The position numbers and the translations under genes are program-made. A stretch of 64,000 bases of DNA from Flaviramulus_B aquimarinus. Lineage in GTDB: Bacteria; Bacteroidota; Bacteroidia; Flavobacteriales; Flavobacteriaceae. The stretch lies in NCBI RefSeq assembly GCF_039543205.1, contig NZ_BAABJH010000002.1, positions 310,001-374,000 of the forward strand, in the 5' to 3' direction. The notes beneath the pieces were generated by a model that was not told where the DNA came from, did no database searches, and saw only the letters and a list, made by a program, of their open reading frames with translations. Positions 18,398 to 27,358 of the stretch are shown piece after piece (within the stretch, counting starts at the first letter, position 1; each line of letters opens with the position of its first letter).

Positions 18398-18600
18398 TAT
18401 CCTGGACATGGTTCAGGATTTGTTCACCAAATTCCTTTATCATTTTCAAAATAAAATAATAAATCAAAAACAGTTATTGTTGTCCTAGTCCAAAAAAGAC
18501 AGGATTTAGTTTAGCATCTAAATGAAGCCAAAAGTCGAAAGCTAAAAGCTAGAAACCCAATGGAACATTGCTAATTCAACAGAACGTAAACTATTAAAAA
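18398..18600 (+). other. Intergenic leader before rpsB
   Basis: About 200 nt without a gene. It holds a weak ATCCTG/CAGGAT hairpin next to rpsI, a low-complexity AAAAG/AAAGCT/AAAAGCT stretch (about 18530-18552) and a small CAATG-GAA-CATTG hairpin (18558-18570) about 30 nt before rpsB. An rpsB autoregulatory leader is possible but not shown. Confidence 0.3.
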
Positions 18601-19419
18601 ATGGCAGTAGAAGTAAAAGAATTACTTGAAGCAGGTGTACACTTTGGACACCTAACACGTAAGTGGGATCCAAATATGGCCCCTTACGTTTATATGGAGC
18701 GCAACGGCATCCATATTATAAACCTTTACAAAACAGCAGCAAAAATTGATGAAGCCGGAGCGGCATTAGCAAAAATTGCAGCTAGTGGACGTAAAATTTT
18801 ATTCGTTGCAACAAAAAAGCAAGCAAAAGATATCGTAGCTGAAAAAGCAGGTGAAATTAATATGCCTTACATCACTGAAAGATGGCCAGGAGGTATGTTA
18901 ACTAACTTTGTTACTATTAGAAAAGCTGTTAAAAAAATGGCTTCTATAGATAGAATGAAGAAAGATGGTACTTTTTTAACTTTATCCAAAAAAGAACGTT
19001 TACAAGTTGACCGTTTACGATCTAAGTTAGAAAAAAACTTAGGTTCTATTGTAAACATGACACGTTTACCAGGGGCCTTATTTGTTGTAGATATTAAACG
19101 TGAGCATATCGCGATTAAAGAAGCTCAAAAATTAAACATTCCAATTTTTGCAATGGTAGATACCAACTCAGACCCTCGTCAAGTTGATTATGTTATCCCT
19201 GCAAATGATGACGCTTCTAAATCGATAGATAAAATCTTAACTCATGTTACATCTGCAGTATCAGCAGGTTTGACAGAACTTAAAGCTGAAAAGGAAGCTA
19301 AAGCCCCTGCTAAAGAGGAAGCACCAAAAGCTAAAACCGAAGCAGCTCCAGTTGAAAAAGCAGCACCTAAAGCAAAAGCGGCTCCAGCTAAAAAAGCAGC
19401 AGTCGAAGAAGAAGAATAA
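18601..19419 (+). CDS. rpsB: 30S ribosomal protein S2
   Basis: Small-subunit protein of 272 residues. Family motifs: ELLEAGVHFGHLTRKWDPNM, YIYxERNGIHIINL-type segment, ATKKQAKDIV, ERWPGGMLTNF and ALFVVDIKREHIAIKEA. The C-terminus has about 45 extra residues rich in Ala, Lys, Pro and Glu (after about 225), the kind of tail seen in Bacteroidota S2. Followed by tsf after a hairpin that may terminate part of the transcripts. Confidence 0.98.
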   Translation: MAVEVKELLEAGVHFGHLTRKWDPNMAPYVYMERNGIHIINLYKTAAKIDEAGAALAKIAASGRKILFVATKKQAKDIVAEKAGEINMPYITERWPGGMLTNFVTIRKAVKKMASIDRMKKDGTFLTLSKKERLQVDRLRSKLEKNLGSIVNMTRLPGALFVVDIKREHIAIKEAQKLNIPIFAMVDTNSDPRQVDYVIPANDDASKSIDKILTHVTSAVSAGLTELKAEKEAKAPAKEEAPKAKTEAAPVEKAAPKAKAAPAKKAAVEEEE

Positions 19420-19440
19420 ATAACATTAATACAATATTAT

Positions 19441-19490
19441 AAAGTCGTTTAGTTCTTTTCTTCTTTGAAAATATATTGAACGACTTTTTT
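19441..19490 (+). terminator. Hairpin between rpsB and tsf
   Basis: AAAGTCGTT (19441-19449) pairs perfectly with AACGACTTT (19479-19487) and continues into Ts to 19490. The loop is long (29 nt), so it may work as a partial terminator that lowers tsf relative to rpsB. Confidence 0.55.
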
Positions 19491-19504
19491 AAATTATAAT
19501 CACT

Positions 19505-20479
19505 ATGAGTACTACAGTAAAAATAACAGCCGCTGAAGTAAATAAATTAAGACAAGCTACAGGAGCAGGTATGATGGACTGCAAAAAAGCTTTAGTTGAA
19601 GCTGAAGGCGATTTTGATAAAGCTATTGAAGTTTTACGTAAAAAAGGTCAAAAAGTAGCAGAAAAAAGAGCCGACAGAGATTCTTCTGAAGGTGCTGCTG
19701 TTTCAAAAATCAATGCAGACCAAACTGAAGGTGTTGCTATTGTTTTAGGTTGCGAAACTGACTTTGTTGGCAAAAACGAAAACTTTTTAGCACTAGCAAA
19801 CCAATTAGCTGATATTGCATTAAACTGCGATTCAAAAGAAGCTTTTTTAGCTGCTGATTTTGAAGGGATGTCTGTTGCTGATAAATTAACAGAGCAAACT
19901 GGTGTTATTGGTGAAAAACTAGATGTTACTGGTTTTGAAAAATTACAAGCACCTTTTGTTGGAACCTATGTTCACATCAATAAAATTGCTGCTTTAGTAG
20001 GTTTATCTGCTAAAGTTGAGAATGCTGAAACTTTAGTTAAAGATGTAGCTATGCAAGTGGCTTCAATGGGAGCAACAACATTATCTTATAAAGATTTTGA
20101 CCCTGCTTTTATCGCATCAGAAACTGAAGCTAGAATAGCTGTTATTGAAAAAGACAATATAGAACTAGGACGTTTAGGAAAAACTCTAAAAAACGTACCT
20201 AAATATATTTCTATGGCACAATTAACTCCTGAAGTTTTAGCGCAAGCTGAGGAAGCTGCAAAAGCAGAATTAAAAGCTGAAGGTAAACCAGAACAAATCT
20301 GGGATAGAATTTTACCAGGAAAAATGGAACGTTTCATTTCTGACAATACAACATTAGATCAAGAACAATGTTTATTAGATCAGAATTTCATTAAAGATGA
20401 AAAAATAAACGTTGCTAAATACGTAGCATCCTATGGTGATATAGAAATTACAGGTTTCAAGCGTGTTACAGTAGGATAA
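19505..20479 (+). CDS. tsf: Elongation factor Ts
   Basis: Guanine-nucleotide exchange factor for EF-Tu, 324 residues. The N-terminal UBA-like domain carries VNKLRQATGAGMMDCKKALVEAEGDFDKAIEVLRKKG; the first exchange domain has the TDFVGKNENF motif that contacts EF-Tu. It is longer than E. coli EF-Ts (283 residues) because of the second core subdomain, which is usual in this group. It lies downstream of rpsB as in most bacteria and is closed by a strong terminator. Confidence 0.98.
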   Translation: MSTTVKITAAEVNKLRQATGAGMMDCKKALVEAEGDFDKAIEVLRKKGQKVAEKRADRDSSEGAAVSKINADQTEGVAIVLGCETDFVGKNENFLALANQLADIALNCDSKEAFLAADFEGMSVADKLTEQTGVIGEKLDVTGFEKLQAPFVGTYVHINKIAALVGLSAKVENAETLVKDVAMQVASMGATTLSYKDFDPAFIASETEARIAVIEKDNIELGRLGKTLKNVPKYISMAQLTPEVLAQAEEAAKAELKAEGKPEQIWDRILPGKMERFISDNTTLDQEQCLLDQNFIKDEKINVAKYVASYGDIEITGFKRVTVG

Positions 20480-20516
20480 CAAATTTCTGGACAAACAGGA
20501 ATCTCAATAATAATCC

Positions 20517-20554
20517 AAAACCACTATTCTATTTTAAAGAGTAGTGGTTTTTTT
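20517..20554 (+). terminator. Terminator after tsf
   Basis: AAAACCACTA pairs with TAGTGGTTTT across a short loop with further inner pairing (TCT/AGA), followed by a run of seven Ts. Confidence 0.9.
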
Positions 20555-20597
20555 ATTCAAAAAACCCGATTTAACAAATTAAGATATTGAACTTGTT

Positions 20598-20605
20598 TAT
20601 ATTTG
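20598..20605 (+). promoter_or_regulatory. -7 box of pyrH
   Basis: TATATTTG, an exact TAnnTTTG match 24 nt before the pyrH ATG. A potential upstream TTG start at 20603 overlaps this box and is therefore unlikely to be translated. Confidence 0.55.
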
Positions 20606-20629
20606 CATAACTTCAGTATAAAGAAACAC

Positions 20630-21337
20630 ATGAAATACAAAAGAATACTCCTTAAACTATCAGGTGAAGCCTTAATGGGAAATCGTCAATATGGTATTGA
20701 TCCAGAACGATTGGCCGAATATGCACAAGACATAAAAACTATTACCAATAAAGGTGTAGAAGTTGCTATAGTTATTGGTGGCGGCAATATTTTTAGGGGC
20801 GTTGCAGGTGCCAGCAAAGGCATGGATCGTGTACAAGGCGATCATATGGGTATGCTTGCAACGGTTATTAATGGTTTAGCATTACAAGGCGCTTTAGAAG
20901 ATGCAGAAATCCCTACTCGATTGCAAACAGCTATCAAGATAAATGAAGTTGCAGAACCTTTTATTAGAAGAAAAGCCATGCGCCATTTAGAAAAAGGCCG
21001 TGTGGTAATTTTTGGTGGTGGTACAGGAAATCCTTATTTTACTACAGATTCAGCTGCCGTATTACGTGCTATCGAAATTGAAGCCGATGTTATTTTAAAA
21101 GGAACTCGAGTTGATGGTATTTATAATGTAGATCCAGAAAAAGATGATAAAGCCATTAAATTCAACACGATAAGCTTTGATGACGTATTAAGAAAAGGAT
21201 TAAAAGTCATGGATACCACAGCATTTACACTTAGTCAGGAAAACGAATTGCCTATAATTGTTTTTGATATGAATAAAAAAGGGAATTTACTTAAAGTTGT
21301 TTCTGGCGAAAATATTGGTACTGAGGTTAATATTTAA
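20630..21337 (+). CDS. pyrH: UMP kinase
   Basis: Phosphorylates UMP to UDP in pyrimidine nucleotide synthesis; cytoplasmic hexamer of the amino-acid-kinase fold. With the ATG at 20630 the protein has 235 residues and begins MKYKRILLKLSGEALMG. Other motifs: VIGGGNIFRGV, DHMGMLATVINGLALQ, GGTGNPYFTTDSAAVLRA and KGTRVDGIYN. The frame is open back to a TTG at 20603, but that codon lies in the -7 promoter box. It is followed by frr after 56 nt, a frequent pairing. Confidence 0.97.
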   Translation: MKYKRILLKLSGEALMGNRQYGIDPERLAEYAQDIKTITNKGVEVAIVIGGGNIFRGVAGASKGMDRVQGDHMGMLATVINGLALQGALEDAEIPTRLQTAIKINEVAEPFIRRKAMRHLEKGRVVIFGGGTGNPYFTTDSAAVLRAIEIEADVILKGTRVDGIYNVDPEKDDKAIKFNTISFDDVLRKGLKVMDTTAFTLSQENELPIIVFDMNKKGNLLKVVSGENIGTEVNI

Positions 21338-21393
21338 TAGTTGGCGTAATTTTTGAATACACATATATAAGTTTGACCTAAAAGTTTAAAACA

Positions 21394-21951
21394 ATGAACG
21401 AAGACATACAATTTATATTAGATAGCACTAAAGAAGCTATGGAGAATGCTATGAAGCATTTAGAAAAGCAATTAGTAAACATTAGAGCTGGTAAAGCAAG
21501 CCCTTCTATGCTTGGCAGCGTTATGGTAGACTACTATGGATCGCAAACACCATTAAGTCAAGTAGCAAACGTAAACACACCAGACGGCAGAACCATTACG
21601 GTACAACCCTGGGAAAAAAGCATGCTTCAAGAAATTGAACGTGGTATTGCCTATGCAAACCTTGGTTTTAACCCTATGAATAATGGTGATACTATTATTA
21701 TTAACGTACCGCCTTTAACCGAAGAACGCAGACGAGATTTGGCTAAACAGGCCAAAGTTGAGGCTGAAGATGCTAAAGTTAGCATTAGAACAGCACGTAA
21801 AGATGCTAACAATGAGATTAAAAAAAATGATGACATCTCTGAAGACCTTAAAAAAAATGCTGAAATAGACGTGCAACAAATGACAGATACCTTCGTTAAA
21901 AAGGTGGATGATGTTTTCGATAGTAAAGAAAAAGAAATCATGACCGTATAA
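21394..21951 (+). CDS. frr: Ribosome recycling factor
   Basis: Splits post-termination ribosomes together with EF-G. The 185 residues show the standard pattern: LVNIRAGKASPSML near residue 30, DYYGSQTPLSQVANV, TITVQPWEKSMLQEIERGI, NVPPLTEERRRDLAKQAK and a C-terminal three-helix-bundle segment. It is cotranscribed with pyrH and ends at a strong terminator. Confidence 0.98.
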   Translation: MNEDIQFILDSTKEAMENAMKHLEKQLVNIRAGKASPSMLGSVMVDYYGSQTPLSQVANVNTPDGRTITVQPWEKSMLQEIERGIAYANLGFNPMNNGDTIIINVPPLTEERRRDLAKQAKVEAEDAKVSIRTARKDANNEIKKNDDISEDLKKNAEIDVQQMTDTFVKKVDDVFDSKEKEIMTV

Positions 21952-21969
21952 TAAAAAACATTACATATT

Positions 21970-21997
21970 AAAAGCGACTAAGGTGTCGCTTTTTTTT
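21970..21997 (+). terminator. Terminator after frr
   Basis: AAAAGCGAC pairs with GTCGCTTTT over a 6-nt loop and is followed by further Ts. Confidence 0.92.
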
Positions 21998-22015
21998 ATC
22001 CTATTTATTGCACTA

Positions 22016-23293
22016 ATGTTGACACGCTTTTTTTCTTTATTTCTCTTTATTTTGTTTGCATTTTCATTACATGCTCAAAACCCAACAGAAAAAGATGCTG
22101 AATCAAAACAAGATTCAATAAAAAGAAAAGAATTTTTAAAACAATTAGGCAACGGTTTCTTTCCAACAAAATATTTTAATTCAGATTTACGGTATTTAAT
22201 AAAATATAATCAATACGAAGGTGTTCGCACAGGTTTAGGTGCCGTTACAAATGATGCTTTTTCAAAAAAATATCGCCTAAACTCTTATGTGGTTTATGGA
22301 TTTAGGGACGGACGCTTTAAATATAGTATTGGCGGTGGCTTTAGAGTAGCAAAAAAAACAAATACTTGGATAAACGTATCTTATACTGATGATTTACAAG
22401 AAACGGGAAGTACGAAATTTCTAACGGACAAAAGATTTTTTCAGTTTTTTGAGCCTCGTTTATTAAACATCGATTTGTTTCATAAGCATGTTACAAAAGC
22501 CATAGCCATAGAACATCAATTATTGCCTGAATTACTAACCGAAACCGAACTGGCCGTTAGCAATATTGACCCGACATATAGCTATGGTTATGTTTTAGAC
22601 AACAACGCGGTAATACATTCTTTTCATTTGAGCACCGCAAAAGTAGCTCTACAATGGAGCCCTTTTAGCCAGTTTAAATCAACAAAAAATGGATTAACAG
22701 AAACCAAAGCAGGTTATCCAAAATTCACACTTCAATACACCAAAAGTTTTAATGATGTTTTTAAAAGTGAGTTTAGTTTTTCAAAACTGGATTTTAGAAC
22801 CATTTATAAAATCGGAAATGAAAAAGATAAGTTTTCAGAAATCACTTTGGTTTCTGGAATAGCAAATGGCAACACCCCATTAACGCATATGTACCATGCC
22901 TATCCAAACAACATTACAAAAGAAACTGTTATGCAACGCTTTTCGGTAGCTGGGTTAAACAGTTTTGAAACCATGTACTTCAATGAATTTTTTTCCGATA
23001 AGTTTGCCACATTTCAATTTAAACACTTTGTAAAACCTTTTAATATTTCCCAACGCTATAAACCTCAACTTGTTTTAATTTCACGTTATGCCATTGGTGA
23101 TATGAAAAACCCCGAAAAGCACCAAAACATAACTTTTGGTTCATTAAAAAATGGGTATACAGAGTCTGGTTTTGAAATCAACAAACTACTATTTGGCTTT
23201 GGTTTAAGCTTTACATATAGATATGGAGCCTATCATTTATCTCAATTTACAGATAATTTTGCATTTAAATTTACATTTAACGTCTCATTATGA
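22016..23293 (+). CDS. DUF5686-type outer-membrane barrel protein
   Basis: A 425-residue exported protein: signal peptide MLTRFFSLFLFILFAFSLHAQ, then a short charged linker and a region with the DUF5686 pattern (NGFFPTKYFNSDLRYLIKYNQYEG, RTGLGAVTNDAFSKKYRL, WINVSYTDDLQETGS, KRFFQFFEPRLLNI). The alternating strands and terminal aromatic/hydrophobic strand (FAFKFTFNVSL) suggest an outer-membrane beta-barrel. Longer relatives carry an N-terminal carboxypeptidase-regulatory domain, which is absent here. The frame is open from a GTG at 21983, but that lies inside the frr terminator, so the ATG at 22016 is preferred. Function unknown. Confidence 0.8.
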   Translation: MLTRFFSLFLFILFAFSLHAQNPTEKDAESKQDSIKRKEFLKQLGNGFFPTKYFNSDLRYLIKYNQYEGVRTGLGAVTNDAFSKKYRLNSYVVYGFRDGRFKYSIGGGFRVAKKTNTWINVSYTDDLQETGSTKFLTDKRFFQFFEPRLLNIDLFHKHVTKAIAIEHQLLPELLTETELAVSNIDPTYSYGYVLDNNAVIHSFHLSTAKVALQWSPFSQFKSTKNGLTETKAGYPKFTLQYTKSFNDVFKSEFSFSKLDFRTIYKIGNEKDKFSEITLVSGIANGNTPLTHMYHAYPNNITKETVMQRFSVAGLNSFETMYFNEFFSDKFATFQFKHFVKPFNISQRYKPQLVLISRYAIGDMKNPEKHQNITFGSLKNGYTESGFEINKLLFGFGLSFTYRYGAYHLSQFTDNFAFKFTFNVSL

Positions 23294-23313
23294 GGTAGTA
23301 TACTGGTTTTTTC

Positions 23314-23321
23314 TAACTTTG
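23314..23321 (+). promoter_or_regulatory. -7 box of the MMPL transporter gene
   Basis: TAACTTTG matches TAnnTTTG 19 nt before the ATG. No TTTG at the -33 position. Confidence 0.4.
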
Positions 23322-23340
23322 CGCATCTTTTAATCAAGAC

Positions 23341-25746
23341 ATGTTTAAACTATTTAGTACAGACTTTTGGGATGTTATAGCAAGATTAATTTTACGTAAT
23401 AAAATTATTATTCTTCTAGGTATTATAATAGCTACTTTTTTCTTTAGTCAAAAATGGGAAAACATGCGTTTTACCTATACAGAAGCTAATTTATTGCCAG
23501 ATGATCATAAGGTAAATATAGTTTACAATACTTTTTTAAAGACTTTTGGTGAAGAAGGCAATCTTATCATACTTGGTGTAAAAGACAGCACCTTATTTAC
23601 AGTAGAAAAATTAAATGCTTGGAATGCACTTTCAGACAATTTTAAGCAAAATGAAGCGGTCGAAACCGTTATATCTATAAAAGATCTTCAAAAGCTAGTA
23701 AAAGACACCCAAAATGAAAAATTCGACTTAGAACCTTTTATAAAAGATTCTATTGTGTCTGTTGACCAAATTGAAACACTTCAAAACGAGCTTTTCAAAA
23801 AATACCCATTTTACGATAATTTCTTATTTAATAAAGAAACAAAAACAATCCGAACGGCTATTTACATGAACAAAGCCATTGTAAATACTTCGGCAAGAAA
23901 AGATTTTGTTATTGATGTATTAATACCAGAGATTGAAGCCTTTGAGGATAAACACGATATAGATGTCCGAGTTTCAGGCATGCCCTATATCCGGACTTTA
24001 AATTCAACCAATATAGTTGATGAAATTAGTTTATTTATTGGCGCGGCATTACTGGTAACTTCCATTATTTTCTTCCTCTTTTTTAGATCATTCAGAGCCA
24101 CTTTTATTTCTCTTGTTGTGGTATGCATTGGTGTTATGTGGACCTTGGGAATTATTGGGTTATTAAACTACGAAATCACCGTTTTAACAGCACTTATTCC
24201 GCCACTCATTATTGTTATTGGAATTCCAAACTGTATTTTCTTAATTAACAAATACCAACACGAAGTAAAATTACATGGGAATAAAGTAAAATCATTGCAA
24301 AGGGTTATCACAAAAATTGGTAATGCCACCTTAATGACCAATGTTACTACCGCCTCTGGTTTTGCAACTTTTATCCTAACAGAAAGTAAACTTTTAAAAG
24401 AATTTGGTATTGTAGCCTCATTAAGCATCTTAGCCATTTTCATATTATGCTTACTAATCATTCCTATTATTTATACCTTTTTACCGTTTCCAAAAGAGCG
24501 TCATTTAGAGCACTTAAATAAACGTTGGATTGGTGGCTTTGTAAACTGGATGGAACGCATGGTAAGACAAAAACGGATTGCTATTTACATCACATCAGTC
24601 ATTCTTTTAACGGTAAGCATTATAGGTATTTATCAGATAAAAATATCTGGAAGCCTGATTGAAGATATGCCTCAAGACTCAGGCTTTGTGAATGACATTC
24701 GGTTTTTTGAAGATGAATTCAATGGTATCATGCCATTAGAAATCATGATTGATACCAAACGAAAAAAAGGGGTCATGAAACTGTCTACGCTTAAACGTAT
24801 GGACGCACTGGAAGATTTAATTATAGAAACACCAGAATTATCTAAACCCATTTCGGTAGTTGGTTTGGTAAAATACTCAAAACAAGCCTATTATAATGGT
24901 AATACTAAGTATTATCAACTACCAACATCACAGGAAAATAGTTTTATTTTATCGTACGCTAAAAACTCATCGTCAAATGTAGATCTACTCAAAAACTTTG
25001 TAGATAGCACAGGGCAATATGCACGTATAACGACCTTTATGAAAGATATAGGTACCGATAAAATGGAACGCATTGAGGAAAATCTTCAAACTAAAATTGA
25101 TAAAGTATTTCCTAAAGAAAAATATGATGTTACCATGACAGGTAAAGCCTTGGTTTTTCAAAAAGGAACCAAATATTTGGTCAAAAACTTAGCCATTTCA
25201 TTATCACTTGCTATATTTTTAATAGCCCTATTTATGGCTTATATGTTCAGGTCTACACGAATGATTATTGTATCGCTAATTCCAAACTTATTACCATTAT
25301 TAATTACTGCGGGTTTAATGGGGTATTTAGGCGTTCCTATAAAACCATCAACTATATTGGTGTTTAGTATCGCCTTTGGTATTTCAGTGGATGACACCAT
25401 TCACTTTTTAGCAAAATATAGACAAGAATTACAGGCTAACCACTGGAAAATTAAAGTCTCTGTATATGGTGCATTACGCGAAACAGGAGTTAGTATGTTC
25501 TATACCTCTATTGTTTTGTTTTTTGGTTTTTCTGTATTTACCATTTCCAGTTTTGGGGGCACCGTTGCTTTAGGTGCTTTAGTATCGGCTACGTTATTAT
25601 TTGCCATGCTGTCTAACTTACTACTATTACCATCGTTACTACTGTCTTTAGAGCGTAGTATTGCCAACAAGCAAGTGCTTAGAAAACCTTCAATTAATAT
25701 TATTCCTGAGGAAGACGAAACCGAGGAATCAAATTCCAATATTTAA
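23341..25746 (+). CDS. MMPL/RND family exporter
   Basis: Inner-membrane transporter of 801 residues with the RND duplicated layout. TM1 lies near residue 20-35, followed by a periplasmic loop to about 220 and a five-helix block about 222-385 (IGAALLVTSIIFFLFF, GVMWTLGIIGLL, PPLIIVIGIPNCIFLINKY). After TM7 near 415-435 comes a second periplasmic loop and a second block about 620-775 (SVDDTIHFLAKYRQE). The single gene, lack of an adaptor partner and sterol-sensing-like GIxxDDTIHF element place it with MMPL/hydrophobe-amphiphile-type exporters. Lipid or hopanoid-like cargo is typical, but the substrate cannot be inferred. The last codons form part of a 13-bp inverted repeat (25731-25776). Confidence 0.88.
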   Translation: MFKLFSTDFWDVIARLILRNKIIILLGIIIATFFFSQKWENMRFTYTEANLLPDDHKVNIVYNTFLKTFGEEGNLIILGVKDSTLFTVEKLNAWNALSDNFKQNEAVETVISIKDLQKLVKDTQNEKFDLEPFIKDSIVSVDQIETLQNELFKKYPFYDNFLFNKETKTIRTAIYMNKAIVNTSARKDFVIDVLIPEIEAFEDKHDIDVRVSGMPYIRTLNSTNIVDEISLFIGAALLVTSIIFFLFFRSFRATFISLVVVCIGVMWTLGIIGLLNYEITVLTALIPPLIIVIGIPNCIFLINKYQHEVKLHGNKVKSLQRVITKIGNATLMTNVTTASGFATFILTESKLLKEFGIVASLSILAIFILCLLIIPIIYTFLPFPKERHLEHLNKRWIGGFVNWMERMVRQKRIAIYITSVILLTVSIIGIYQIKISGSLIEDMPQDSGFVNDIRFFEDEFNGIMPLEIMIDTKRKKGVMKLSTLKRMDALEDLIIETPELSKPISVVGLVKYSKQAYYNGNTKYYQLPTSQENSFILSYAKNSSSNVDLLKNFVDSTGQYARITTFMKDIGTDKMERIEENLQTKIDKVFPKEKYDVTMTGKALVFQKGTKYLVKNLAISLSLAIFLIALFMAYMFRSTRMIIVSLIPNLLPLLITAGLMGYLGVPIKPSTILVFSIAFGISVDDTIHFLAKYRQELQANHWKIKVSVYGALRETGVSMFYTSIVLFFGFSVFTISSFGGTVALGALVSATLLFAMLSNLLLLPSLLLSLERSIANKQVLRKPSINIIPEEDETEESNSNI

Positions 25747-25776
25747 AAAATGTTAAATTCCAAAATATTGGAATTT
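25731..25776 (+). repeat. Nested AT-rich inverted repeats between the MMPL gene and asnS
   Basis: AAATTCCAATATT (25731-25743) is an exact reverse complement of AATATTGGAATTT (25764-25776). An internal AAATTCCAA (25755-25763) can instead pair with the last 9 bases of the same right arm over a 4-nt loop. The two hairpins are mutually exclusive; either may act as a weak terminator. Confidence 0.6.
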
Positions 25777-25832
25777 AGAAATTGAATTTTGATATTTGAA
25801 AATTTTATATTTACATTATAAATTTATTATAG

Positions 25833-27266
25833 ATGCAATCACTTACCGTTTCAGAATTATTATCGCAAAATATTGTTATCCCAGAAGTAGAAATTAAAGG
25901 CTGGGTAAGAACCTTTAGAGCCAATCGTTTTATTGCTATAAATGATGGTTCAACTATTAATAACATACAATGTGTTGTTGATTTTGAAAACTTTGACGAA
26001 GCACTTTTAAAACGAATAACAACTGGAGCAGCTATACATATAAAAGGCGAATTGGTAGAAAGCCAAGGTAAAGGTCAAAAGGTTGAAATACAAGTACAAG
26101 AGCTTATTGTTTTAGGTGATTCTGACCCTGAAACTTTCCCGATTCAACCTAAAAAACATTCCTTCGAGTTTTTAAGAGAGCATGCTCATTTACGAACACG
26201 CACAACAACTTTTAGTGCCATAATGCGATTACGTTCAGCATTATCATTCGCCATTCATAAATATTTTAATGATAATGGGTTTTACTACATGCATACGCCT
26301 ATTATAACAGGAAGCGATGCTGAAGGTGCTGGCGAAATGTTTAAAGTAACGAATCTTGATACTAAAAACCCACCTTTAAATGAAGAAGGAAACGTCGATT
26401 ACTCTAAAGATTTTTTTGGAAAAGAAACTAATTTAACGGTTTCTGGACAGTTAGAAGCTGAAACTTACGCTATGTCTTTAGGAAAAGTGTATACTTTTGG
26501 TCCTACATTTAGAGCCGAAAACTCGAATACATCACGCCATTTGGCAGAATTTTGGATGATTGAACCCGAAGTTGCTTTTATGGATTTACCGGGCAATATG
26601 GATTTAGCTGAAGACTTTATGAAATCCGTTATAAAATATGTACTTGATAATAATAGAGAAGATTTAGAGTTTTTAGATAAACGGTTAAAGGATGAGGAAA
26701 AGACAAAACCTCAAGCTGAACGAAGTGATATGTCTTTAATTGAAAAGTTGAATTTTGTAACAGACAATCATTTTAAACGGGTTAGTTATACCGAGGCTAT
26801 TGATATTTTGCGCAATTGCAAACCCAACAAGAAAAAGAAATTCAAATATCTAATTAATGAATGGGGTACAGACTTGCAAAGTGAGCATGAACGTTTTCTT
26901 GTTGAAAAACACTTTAAATGTCCTGTTATTTTATTTGATTATCCAGCTAATATAAAAGCCTTTTACATGCGTTTAAATGACGATGGTAAAACGGTTCGTG
27001 CTATGGATATTTTATTCCCTGGTATTGGCGAAATTATTGGTGGTGCGCAACGTGAAGAGCGTTTAGATGTTTTAAAAGAAAGAATGGCGGCCATTAACAT
27101 TCCTGAAGAAGAACTATGGTGGTATTTAGATTTACGTAAATTTGGTACTGCTATCCACTCTGGTTTTGGACTAGGTTTTGAACGATTAGTTATGTTTGCA
27201 ACCGGTATGAGCAACATTAGAGATGTTATTCCTTTTCCAAGAACACCACAAAATGCCGAATTTTAG
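25833..27266 (+). CDS. asnS: Asparagine-tRNA ligase
   Basis: Class IIb aminoacyl-tRNA synthetase charging tRNA-Asn, 477 residues. An N-terminal OB-fold anticodon domain (about 1-105; EVEIKGWVRTFRANRFIAIN) precedes the catalytic core with motif 2 (TFGPTFRAENSNTSRHLAEF, then WMIEPE) and motif 3 (GFGLGFERLVMFATGMSNIRD). The AENSNTSRHLAEF sequence separates AsnRS from AspRS. A charged insertion near 270-330 (DEEKTKPQAERSD) is usual for this lineage. An imperfect -7 box (TAAATTTA) lies just upstream. Confidence 0.97.
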   Translation: MQSLTVSELLSQNIVIPEVEIKGWVRTFRANRFIAINDGSTINNIQCVVDFENFDEALLKRITTGAAIHIKGELVESQGKGQKVEIQVQELIVLGDSDPETFPIQPKKHSFEFLREHAHLRTRTTTFSAIMRLRSALSFAIHKYFNDNGFYYMHTPIITGSDAEGAGEMFKVTNLDTKNPPLNEEGNVDYSKDFFGKETNLTVSGQLEAETYAMSLGKVYTFGPTFRAENSNTSRHLAEFWMIEPEVAFMDLPGNMDLAEDFMKSVIKYVLDNNREDLEFLDKRLKDEEKTKPQAERSDMSLIEKLNFVTDNHFKRVSYTEAIDILRNCKPNKKKKFKYLINEWGTDLQSEHERFLVEKHFKCPVILFDYPANIKAFYMRLNDDGKTVRAMDILFPGIGEIIGGAQREERLDVLKERMAAINIPEEELWWYLDLRKFGTAIHSGFGLGFERLVMFATGMSNIRDVIPFPRTPQNAEF

Positions 27267-27301
27267 TAAAAAAATTAAAAAAACAGGACTCTTGGTACGA
27301 C

Positions 27302-27332
27302 TTTGGTATACTAATTCCTTTTTTTATCTTTG
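27302..27332 (+). promoter_or_regulatory. Promoter of rpoN
   Basis: TTTG (27302-27305), 19 nt, TATCTTTG (27325-27332): complete -33/-7 pair, 27 nt before the rpoN ATG. Confidence 0.7.
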
Positions 27333-27358
27333 AGTAGCAAGCAACCTTAAATCGAAAT

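Noticed and set aside
20603..20629. TTG start nine codons upstream for pyrH
   Set aside because: The codon lies inside the TATATTTG -7 box, and MKYKRILLKLSGEA is the normal pyrH N-terminus.
21983..22015. GTG start for the barrel protein
   Set aside because: It falls within the frr terminator hairpin and would put extra residues before a clean signal peptide.
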